Shown one piece after another: positions 23,393-32,162 of a stretch of DNA of 64,000 bases (its first letter is position 1; every line of letters begins with the position of its first letter). The notes under the pieces are model-generated. The model worked only from the letters and a program-made list of their open reading frames with translations, searched no databases and was not told the origin of the DNA. This DNA is from Pomphorhynchus laevis. Taxonomy: Eukaryota > Acanthocephala > Palaeacanthocephala > Echinorhynchida > Pomphorhynchidae. The translations under genes and the position numbers were made by a program. The stretch spans positions 62,001-126,000 of the forward strand of contig WNNJ02002383.1 in the NCBI GenBank assembly GCA_012934845.2, written 5' to 3'.

Positions 23393-23641
23393 TTGCCAAT
23401 TTACGATGGACAAAATAATTTACAAACAATCTACGGCTTGTTCCCAAAAAAATTGAAAAAAAAAACCATAGTCAAAATGCTATATAAGGGAAAGGGAGAT
23501 TTTAGTAACCCTGGTTCACACAGAGGCATTGCCTTTTCGAATTATTGTTATAAATTATTGTCAGCTCTTATAACAAACAGACCACAAATATGTGTAGAAA
23601 CTAATTTACCTTCCAAACAGTTCGATTTCAATATTATTTAA
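23393..23641 (+). pseudogene. LINE reverse transcriptase fragment (fourth family)
   Basis: Open stretch with KMLYKGKGDFSNPGSHRGIA, NYCYKLLSALITNR and NLPSKQFDF. The K-G-K-G-D-x2-N-P-x2-x-R-G-I and L-x-x-x-Q-F-x-F pattern is the first RT block of non-LTR elements. Flanked by AT-rich DNA on both sides; only about 250 bp remain. Confidence 0.65.
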
Positions 23642-24230
23642 TATTAAATAATATTTATGCTATGTATTTAAATATAAATACATAAATTATTATTTTAATT
23701 AATAAATTAAATTAATTAATTAAAAATTAATTAATTAATCTTTGTTTAATAAATTTCATTTATTAAATACGATTTAACAGGCAAATAATTGAAAATCATA
23801 ACAAGTAAATAACAGGCAGTAGAACTAAGTTGAACTCAACACTTTTCATGTCTGAACTGTCAAGTCAAGGTATCAATGTGTTAAAGCTAGAAAAAATTGA
23901 TCGTAATATGAGGGTCTGTATTTTAATAGCCTTTTGGCTTTTTGGATTGCAGTAGTGAGATAAGCCTATAGATGTATTTGAGATATTTGATTTTAGTCAA
24001 ATTGATTACAGTGTATCAGGTAATGAGGATTTTGCAAACAAAGCAGTTTGTTTATTATCCATAATTTTCTCTTAATAGTTTAAATAAATTTTGAAAAATA
24101 TTTTGTTGATTTGTAAATTCAATATTTTTATAATATTTTGTTGATGTATAATTCTATATTATAAGAAATAGAATTATATACAATTTATATTTACATCAAA
24201 GTAAAATTAAAATTAAAGTCATTTTTTATA
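23642..24230. other. AT-rich spacer
   Basis: AATTAATTAA runs near 23700-23740; the remainder unassigned. Confidence 0.4.
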
Positions 24231-24800
24231 AATTGACTAATAAATGATATACGATGTATCAGAATAAGGATTAATAGGTCATCAGAAGGAATTGCCATGT
24301 TATCGGGTATCGGTCCCTATTACTTGATCCAGCATAGAAGCGTGGCCAAATACGTGCTAATGACGTATTTTCTCTGATGACATTTGATTATCTAGTGTAC
24401 CTTATTCTAATACAAAGCAGTTTGTTTATTATCCATCCATAAAATACAAGTAAATTTTCATGAATTGACTAATAAATGATATACGATGTATCAGAATAAG
24501 GATTAATAGGTCATCAGAAGGAATTGCCATGTTATCGGGTATCGGTCCCTATTACTTGATCCAGCATAGAAGCGTGGCCAAATACGTGCTAATGACGTAT
24601 TTTCTCTGATGACATTTGATTATCTAGTGTACCTTATTCTAATACAAAGCAGTTTGTTTATTATCCATCCATAAAATACAAGTAAATTTTCATGAATTGA
24701 CTAATAAATGATATACGATGTATCAGAATAAGGATTAATGGGTCATCAGAAGGAATTGCTATGTTATCAGGCTTTGGCCTATATTACTTGACCCAAAATA
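24231..24800 (+). repeat. 232-bp tandem repeat, about 2.4 units
   Basis: AATTGACTAATAAATGATAT begins units at 24231, 24463 and 24695 (exact 232-bp spacing). The first two units look essentially identical; the third breaks off near 24800. Single diverged copies of the unit lie elsewhere (19040 minus, 25060, 28905, 50515, 51370, 51960), so a dispersed element has become tandem here. A weak Pol III B-box-like GTTTCGGTCCC occurs in several copies, so it may be a SINE; unproven. Confidence 0.9.
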
Positions 24801-24849
24801 GCAAATTTATATTTACATTGCATTAATATTGTATTTTTATTCCACTTTT

Positions 24850-24905
24850 TTACTCCCAAGATCAGAAAAAGTGGATTTGCATTCACCATTTCTGATCTTA
24901 GGAGT
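24850..24905. repeat. Short imperfect inverted repeat
   Basis: ACTCCCAAGATCAGAAA and TTTCTGATCTTAGGAGT pair around a spacer of about 19 nt. Possible tiny foldback element. Confidence 0.6.
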
Positions 24906-25059
24906 ATTGGGCCGAACGTGATACGAAAACAAATCATAAGAAAACAAGCAAAAGAAAATTTATAACGAATCAGATTAGATACCTGAGTAAATAAAAATAT
25001 ATAAATAATAAATAATTGTTATTAAATTAATATATCAATTTAAAATTGAAATTTAAAAT

Positions 25060-25262
25060 AAAAGTAAATTTTTATGAATATATGATGTATTCGAATAGGG
25101 AATAGAAATCATGATGATGAACTGCTATGTTATCAGGTTTCGGTCCCTATTCCTCGACCCAACATAGTAGCGTTGCCAAACACATGCTAATAACGTATTT
25201 TCTCCGATTAAATTTGATTATCTAGTGTACCTTATTCTATTACAACGCAGTATTTTTATTAT
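25060..25262 (+). repeat. Dispersed repeat, single diverged copy of the 232-bp unit
   Basis: Contains GGTTTCGGTCCCTATTCCTC and ends TGATTATCTAGTGTACCTTA like the tandem units. It directly abuts a SINE body fragment. Confidence 0.8.
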
Positions 25263-25269
25263 TCATCCA

Positions 25270-25450
25270 TATAAGGGTCGAAACGTGAAATGTAGGTCTG
25301 GGTCAGCAGCTGATGAGACCCATCCAGACTGATTGGTAGCGTCCTGCTGTATCAATAATAGGAACAATATCCGTAAGGATAATATAGTTTCACAACCAGA
25401 AGAATTTCATCTCACAGATGCAATTAAATTAAAGACATTCACATAATATA
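25270..25450 (+). mobile_element. SINE, body and tail only
   Basis: Lacks the tRNA-like head but shares the body with the SINEs near 29.0-29.9 kb: AAGGGTCGAAACGTGAAATG, then GGGTCAGCAGCTGATGAGAC, then TAGCGTCCTGCTGTATCA, and the AACCAGAAGAATTTCA tail. Confidence 0.85.
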
Positions 25451-27060
25451 TAATTTTTGTATGTTGTCAAAAGGACTAAACTAACTAATCGCTTAAGCAA
25501 GATAATTTATCTCTAATTTCATTTTTACTAATTTTTACTATATGATGCTATAATCAAATAACTTGTAAATTTTTTCAAGTGTTAACACACTTACGGTCTA
25601 CAATGTTAAAAAGTAATTAAATTGTTGACTTTAGACAATGTGGTTTTCGATTGATAAACGTTTTAAAATCAAATAATTTGATCAAGAACTTAATAACAAC
25701 GGAATTCCTAGTTCTTTCAAAGTATGCATTTGAATATTCAAATAGTTTCAGTTATTCGTAAGCATATGATTTAATTCGACTGTTATCCGGGATGATTTTG
25801 ATTTAAAAAAATAGATAACATTATTTCCTGACTCTCTTGCGTATTGTAAACGGAGTAATCATAGCGTATTCCTTCGCATTTTGGTCAGTATAATGTATTT
25901 TTACTATTTAATACATAAAATACAATGTAAAATATTGAGAGTTTAGCACACACTTTCGATTACAATAACATGAATACAATCAGATCTAACGAATAACTGA
26001 AAAAAAAACGGTTCGTGGTAGGCCATCGAAGCGATATCGTCATATTGCGATAGGACCCTTGCACATGCAATGTTGCATGTGCAAGGGTCCAAAGCGCGAG
26101 AATTACCTCTGTGCATAGTTATAAGGCATCCACAAAATGTAGGTTACGAAATGTGGAAATCATTAGCAATTGGTGACAAAAATTAAAAGTGTACAATACG
26201 GACTCGATTAGCACGCAAAACAACGGTTGCAAAATCTCCGCTCATCACAATATACACGAATGTTTGTGGGTGGAGAAGAACCAGACTATTGAGTCTTCCT
26301 TTATTCAACGCCAGCAATCAGTTAATCAAATTTGGAATTATAAAATGCAACTGACGCTTTTAAATGAAATCACACGAGATTAAATTTTTTTAATTTGTAC
26401 GAAAGTATAGAGTAATTTGTTAGAACTTGCGTTAATATTTAAAATCAACAGATATAGTTTCCGTGACAACTTATTGCCAAAAAATAATTTCAGAGAATCT
26501 TATTTTTTTGTTAATTTAAACTGATTGTCAGCTTTTAAAAGCCATTATTTAAATTAAATTCAAATCTAATAATATTAGATCTGAATTATATTATTTGAAG
26601 TTATATTATCATTATAATTATCAGAGTAGGCATTGACTAAGAATATTATATTTTGAAAGACGAATTAATATGTATGCATTACATATATACATCTGTGGCG
26701 TATACATACAAAATAAAAAGTTTAGATATTCACTTAATTCGTATTTAACGAAATATACATATAATTTCATGTATTTTTATATAATTTTAATCAAAATTAT
26801 ACAATTTTTATTAAAATTGATCGAATTTAATTAAAAAAATGTAATAATTTAGAATTTAGTAATTTAATAATAAAATCAATCAAATTTATACAATTTTAAT
26901 TATAAAATTTAAGAATTTATAGCTTTGATAAATAATAGAATTTAATAATAAAATTTATTGAACTTAATTAAAATTGATCGAATTTATTTTTTGATAAAGT
27001 TTGATCAATATAATTATACATTGATATCAGAATATCATAAATATTATGAAATGTTGTCGT
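25451..27060. other. AT-rich region without clear genes
   Basis: Mostly A+T-rich. A 64-codon open stretch at 26189-26383 (with NIHECLWVEKNQTIESSF) has slightly higher GC and could be an exon, but no family is recognised. Confidence 0.4.
26053..26090. repeat. Perfect 38-bp GC-rich palindrome
   Basis: GGACCCTTGCACATGCAA, two bases TG, then its exact reverse complement. Stands out against AT-rich surroundings. Confidence 0.95.
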
Positions 27061-27664
27061 CATATTATTAATCGATTAATTAATTGATCATCACATCTGG
27101 AAACGATATTTGAGGTCAGTGGTTTATTTAAAGTCGTCTTATAAATCTTTGTTGAATAAAAGAAAAAGACAAAAAGAAGACAAAAGGGTAAGCTCTGTAA
27201 CGTTGTCTTCGATTCACATTTTGTACGCTATATGTAATCTGGAAGAAAGAAAATTTTTATTTAATAACACCACATCTTATATAATACGACTCCAAAATTG
27301 TCTGTTTATTTTTTTTATAAAAATTTTCATTGTTGCAATTGTTGTGTTTGTATTAAATACCATTTTCTTATATCAAAGAAAATATAATTGAATTTTTACG
27401 CACCTTTCCTCGTCTTGTTTTACAATTTCACTACAGTGCATGACCTTTTTTAGGTAATTGATAAGAACAAAGAGATGCCACTATAAAAATAAGTCTCTTA
27501 GACAGGTTAAAAATACAACAGTATTTTTATCATTAAATATAGCGCTAACCAACTGTGTATGCTGCATTGTGGTCCTTCGAACAATGAAATAGGCTTTGTG
27601 CAAATATTCAGAACATTTATGTTAAATGTTTATATTGAGAGTAAAATTGGAGGCATTCTGGAAG
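27061..27664. other. AT-rich region with one weak ORF
   Basis: A 93-codon plus-strand frame (27110-27391) starts with a non-ATG codon, has a Lys/Arg-rich first third and a hydrophobic segment FIKIFIVAIVVFVLNTIF near its end. It could be chance in AT-rich DNA. Confidence 0.3.
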
Positions 27665-27825
27665 ATTAATTTCGTTCAGGTAAAAGCGTAAAAAAGGTAA
27701 GGGACAAGTAAGGGTAGAAAAATGATGTGATTGTCATAGCGAGTAGTAAATTTTGGTTGTACTCGTTTAGCCGAAATATACAACCTCAAATTATATTGTC
27801 GGTCAAAATCGGCTTTTAACAGAAA
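27665..27825 (+). repeat. Dispersed repeat, uninterrupted copy
   Basis: Contains TTAATTTCGTTCAGGTAAAA, GGGTAGAAAAATGATGTGAT and TACTCGTTTAGCCGAAATAT in one run. The same blocks flank the LINE-A at 30546-35104, so this is the LINE-free version of that site. Confidence 0.85.
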
Positions 27826-28610
27826 TTATTAAGTCAATTATAACGCATCGAACTTGTCGTTTAATAACTTCTATTTATTGAACGACTAATGTTTCCGTTA
27901 TAACTAATATTAAATAAAAATTATTATTTTTGTTATATTTTGATTATATAGTAAGCAAAACCAATGTTTCTGATTCAATTGGTGATCGATTACAAGCTGG
28001 CCCAAATAAAAATCTATAACGATGATCATTCATCGTTTTTGTTGCTAAACAATATCCTGATTGATTGTTTAATTATTGTGATGAAAACACAATCATCAGA
28101 ATAAAATAATTATAATTTGTTTCTTTCAATAAACGTTTTTTTTCAAATGGTGTGGAAAATAACATTTTTCAAACTTTTCCTTCAAGTGGACTCTCAAAGA
28201 TTCGCATTGCGGTATTTGTAATGGTACGCAAATGAACATTATCACATTTTGACCATTTACGCATTTTGTTAATGTACACAACTATCTAACAACTAACTAA
28301 CGAGGCCTAAAAAATGATGGCGGTGTGGACACAGCTTTACAATTTTTTAATGTGGCCTACTGGTCTATCTTTGCTTCTATCGTTTGTATTCATGTAATAT
28401 TGTCGCTGACAATCGTGTTATTAATAGAACGATTAATAGTTTTGTTAATAGTTTTAATAGTTAATTAATTTAATTAATTAACTATTAATTTAATTAATAT
28501 AAATAATAGTTAAATATATATTTAAGTATTAATTTAATTAATAGTTTTATTTCTTCGTTATAGCAAAAATGTTATTATATTGTTATAAACTATTCCTTCA
28601 TTGCTTTCTG
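27826..28610. other. AT-rich spacer
   Basis: No gene seen. TTAATTAA runs near 28450-28510. Confidence 0.4.
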
Positions 28611-28740
28611 TTAGTGGAGAAAGTGAAGTAACAGATTATTTTATTTAAATATTGAATTTTCGACGGTCATAATCAGTTACGATGATATCGAACATTCAAT
28701 ATTTAAATAAAATTTTTACTTCACTCTCTTCACTAATTAA
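28611..28740. mobile_element. Palindromic MITE-like element
   Basis: Ends TTAGTGGAGAAAGTGAAGTA and TACTTCACTCTCTTCACTAA are inverted repeats. The inner arms (ATATTGAATTTTCGA and its complement) extend the stem. A close relative lies at 36278-36450. Non-coding, so presumably a non-autonomous DNA element. Confidence 0.75.
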
Positions 28741-28904
28741 ATCAGCTAACTGAGTTACGTATTTAATATAATGATAACATTGAAACAATTCCAAATCAAA
28801 ATTTAATAATTAAATAATAAATAATTATAAATAATAAATAATTGTTATTTAAAATTTTATATAATTTATAGTAAGTTAAAATAAAAAATTGAAATTTAAA
28901 ATAA

Positions 28905-29010
28905 AAGTCAACTTTTATGAATTGACTAACAAGCATAGACCCAACATAATATAAACCAACGTAGCAGCGGTGCCAAATTCATGCTAATAACGTATTTTCT
29001 TAATAATAAC
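28905..29010 (+). repeat. Partial copy of the 232-bp repeat family
   Basis: TTATGAATTGACTAACAAGC followed by GTAGCAGCGGTGCCAAATTC and AACGTATTTTCT, matching the family with an internal deletion. Confidence 0.65.
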
Positions 29011-29029
29011 ATAATAATTTAACTTGAAT

Positions 29030-29300
29030 GCATCTGTGATCTGAAATTCTTCTGATTGCGCAACGATATTATCCTCACAAGTATTGTTCCTATTCATGAT
29101 ACAGCAGGACGCTACTAATCAGTGTGGGTGGGTCTCATCAGCTGCTGACCCAGACCTACATTTCACGTTTCGACCCTTATTATCTGCTTTCTCCGTACAC
29201 TGATGCTGATCGGATTTGAACTCGGGACGTCTGTATATTGATTCAATACTACATCTACTTGGCTGGCTGCTCCAGTTGTGTAGATATACATTGTTGTATA
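29030..29300 (-). mobile_element. tRNA-derived SINE, near full length
   Basis: On the minus strand the head reads GGAGCAGCCAGCCAAGTAGA (A-box-like) and, about 35 nt later, CCCGAGTTCAAATCCGATC (B box of Pol III promoters). The body has GGGTCGAAACGTGAAATG and GGGTCAGCAGCTGATGAGAC, and the tail CAATCAGAAGAATTTCAGAT. Known tRNA-derived SINEs have this head-body-tail plan. Confidence 0.85.
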
Positions 29301-29364
29301 TTACTTTCAGAAGAATTTCAGCGATTTTATGCGATTATTTTTATTATTAAAAAATATATAATAC

Positions 29365-29450
29365 CTGTGAGAATAATGTCGCGCCACAATAAGAAGAATT
29401 TTAGCTCACAGATGTAATCAAGTTAAATTAAAAACATTCATTGCAAGTGG
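29365..29450 (+). mobile_element. SINE tail fragment
   Basis: ATACCTGTGAGAATAATGTC, AAGAAGAATTTTAGCTCACA and ATGTAATCAAGTTAAATTAA match the 3' ends of the other SINE copies. Confidence 0.7.
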
Positions 29451-29524
29451 CAGCATGAAAAGCAGTGATCCGGCTAGCGGATCACACAACTAGGTAGGTT
29501 TCTAAAAGATCGTTAGAATACGAT

Positions 29525-29905
29525 CCCCTACTGGAAGTAATATACGACAATGTATATCTACACCACTGGAGCAGCCAGCTTAGTGGATGTAGCGTTGAAT
29601 CAAGATACAGACGTCCCGAGTATAAATCCGATTAGCATCAGTCAACGGAGAAAGCAGATAATAAGGGTCGAATTCCAGCTTAGTGGATGTTGCGTTGAAT
29701 CACGATACAGACGTCCTGAGTTCAAATCCGATCAGCACCAGTGTACGGAGAAAGCAGAAAATAAGGGTCGAAACGTGAAATGTAGGTCTGGGTCAGCAGC
29801 TTATGAGACCCACCCAGACTGATTAGTAGCGTCCTGCTTTATCAAGAATAGGAACAATACCTGTGAGGATAATATTGTGCCACAACCAGAAGAATAACAT
29901 AATAT
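29525..29905 (+). mobile_element. tRNA-derived SINE with duplicated head
   Basis: Two complete tRNA-like heads in a row: A-box-like CAGCTTAGTGGATGTAGC at 29577 and again at 29676, B-box-like CGAGTATAAATCCGATT at 29618 and GAGTTCAAATCCGATC at 29727. The first head runs to AAGGGTCGAA and then jumps back to CCAGCTTAGTGG, so the junction lies inside the start of the body. One body and tail follow. In this copy the CTGATGAG motif of the body reads CTTATGAG. Confidence 0.85.
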
Positions 29906-30473
29906 TTTACACCTACTTAATATTTTCGGATTTTTAATACGAATAAAATTCATGGGATAAATATTTTGAAAACAAATATTTTTAAGTTTAAACTAATACA
30001 AATTTACAGATTTGTAATCGGTGCGAATAAAATATAAAAATTAAGAATATATAATTTTAAAACCATAATTGTCCTTTACGGAAACGTGCTTATCTAAAAA
30101 TATTGCGATAAAAATCTTAAATTATATATTTTATATATTTATACACTACAATTTTTTTGAAATGTTTTAATTTTAAAAACGATTTAAGCATTTATAGTTT
30201 AAATTTTATTCCAAAACTTTATCTTTGAAAAGATAGTGTCACAATTTTTTATTGTAATTCACCAGTGTAATTACTATAATTACTAGATTCCACTAATTAT
30301 GAGTGCAATCATAAAAATGTTATATCATCATGATTTCATGTTGCCTCATTGACAAATGTGTTTTTATTATTTACAGTCTTTTAAAATTGCGTTCGGAGAG
30401 AATGTAATCATTAGTTTGCTCATTCACCTAGAAAAATAAGAAAATTTTGAATTTTCGCCACTTAATTGGCCTC
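29906..30473. other. AT-rich spacer
   Basis: No gene. The block ACACCTACTTAATATTTTCG, then TTTTTAATACGAATAAAATT, recurs at about 36470-36560, showing another dispersed repeat. Confidence 0.45.
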
Positions 30474-30764
30474 TTCAGAAAGGTTAATTTCGTTCAAGTA
30501 AAAGCGTAAAAAGGTAAGATACATTAAGGGTAGTAAAATAACTACCCTTAATAAACATTTTTTTTGTTTTCAAAAAAAAAATTTTGGTTTCTTATAAACA
30601 TACAATCAGATAAATATTACAAACTGGAACACAAAAAATTTTGGTTTCTCATAAACATACAAGGTCATCAGAAGATAGAAGTAATCAATCAACTAATCAG
30701 AAGATAGAAGTAATCAATCATACAACGAGGAAAATAAAATCACGAATCAAACGACTATATACAA

Positions 30765-32162
30765 ATGGGTCGGAAAAAACAAAAGTCTCAAGTTCCCAAA
30801 CATGTTGCGTCCAACACCGATGTTAGAGATGTTTCCAATGGATCTGAACAACAAGTCCTTTGCTCAAACAATGATTGTCACACGTGGGTAAGTATTTGGA
30901 CTTCAGAATCCCAGGCATCTTGCCTTGCAGACAACGAATTCTACTGTGGCTACTGTTCGGCTAAGATGATAAATACGATGAAGAGTGAAATAGAGAATCT
31001 CAAGACAAATATATTGAAACTATCTGGCAATGCAGCGATGTCCACACATGCCTCTTCGTATTGTAATAAGTCTCAACCTCGATGCCCAATTCTCCCGCAT
31101 TCGATTGCCTCTAAGAATGCCAAATCTCCCATCTCTTCTACAGGTATTACTATACATCCTTCAATTTTGCCCAATCAATCAGCTCAATCTTCTGATGTTA
31201 CTGTCATTGACCATTTGCAACCCAGTATTTCTTTTGTCGTATCAGATAAATCACCTTACATTTCTACCCCTCATTGCGTTTCTACGTCATCATCAGATAA
31301 TCCATTATCAGATAATCTGAAGGAGCCGCAAATTGTATCGCAGCAAGATGGATTTTGTCGAGTTTATGATAAATCTACCGATACAGTGACGGAGCCGCAA
31401 ATTGTTACAACTAATGTATGTTCACTCCCCGACACCCCACGTCCCGTCCTTCCTGTCTCGTTTCTCAATAACTTGCATCCATCAATCAAAATCACCTCCA
31501 CCAGCCTCCACTATCCTTCCACTCATAACCTTTCCTCACATCGCTTGCCACCCGCTTTATTATCATTATCCTCTATGTCTCCCGTCGTCAAACCAAATCC
31601 CTCCAAATCATCAACTGCCAGCTCTTCTATCGTGATCTCACCTACTCACGTCAGTCGTCCTCCTTTACGGAAGCGCTTTGCTTCTCGCGATCGTTGCGTC
31701 ATTGTTACTAATATCACGCCTTCTAACTCCTTATCTCCACAAGCACGTCTGGACCACGATGTTTCCGCCTTCAGATCCATCCTCTCGTCTATTGTTCCTG
31801 CGGATAAACCATCCTTTTTCAAGGACATTTCTCCAGTCGCATTCATCCGTCTAAACAAATCTTCTCAATCTAATCCTTCCCAGCCCCCTCTCCTAAAAAT
31901 TGTTTTCAAGCATCGCTCTCACGCGTCTTCTGTCCTCTCTCAACGATTCAAACTCATGTCATCTTCAACCACTCGAATTTTCCCCGATCGCGCCCCTTCC
32001 GAAATCGCTCAAATCTCTTCAGCCCGCATCGAAAAACGTCGTCGCGAGGAAAACGGCGAAACTTCACTCGCCATCCGAAACATAGACGGAAATTTTCAAA
32101 TTGTCCACACCCGTCCAAAAATTCGATGGCGCTCCATCTCTCCTATGTGTCTTCTCCACTAG
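30765..32162 (+). CDS. LINE-A ORF1 protein (intact), 465 aa
   Basis: Starts MGRKKQKSQVPKHVAS. PHD-like finger at about residues 33-68 (CSNNDCHTW ... FYCGYC), a short helical stretch to about residue 90, then a long Ser/Thr/Pro-rich linker. From about residue 300 comes a conserved domain: RDRCVIVTNI, FRSILSSIVPADKPSFFKDI, IFPDRAPSEIAQISSARIEK and RRREENGETSLAIRNIDGNF. This C-terminal half is like the nucleic-acid-binding region of LINE ORF1 proteins. The protein is expected to coat LINE RNA. The end overlaps ORF2 by 37 nt in another frame. Coding strand is pyrimidine-rich, unlike the AT-rich surroundings. Confidence 0.9.
   Translation: MGRKKQKSQVPKHVASNTDVRDVSNGSEQQVLCSNNDCHTWVSIWTSESQASCLADNEFYCGYCSAKMINTMKSEIENLKTNILKLSGNAAMSTHASSYCNKSQPRCPILPHSIASKNAKSPISSTGITIHPSILPNQSAQSSDVTVIDHLQPSISFVVSDKSPYISTPHCVSTSSSDNPLSDNLKEPQIVSQQDGFCRVYDKSTDTVTEPQIVTTNVCSLPDTPRPVLPVSFLNNLHPSIKITSTSLHYPSTHNLSSHRLPPALLSLSSMSPVVKPNPSKSSTASSSIVISPTHVSRPPLRKRFASRDRCVIVTNITPSNSLSPQARLDHDVSAFRSILSSIVPADKPSFFKDISPVAFIRLNKSSQSNPSQPPLLKIVFKHRSHASSVLSQRFKLMSSSTTRIFPDRAPSEIAQISSARIEKRRREENGETSLAIRNIDGNFQIVHTRPKIRWRSISPMCLLH

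Noticed and set aside
29570-29745. A functional tRNA gene
   Set aside because: A and B boxes are present but the cloverleaf cannot be formed and the sequence continues into a repeated SINE body.
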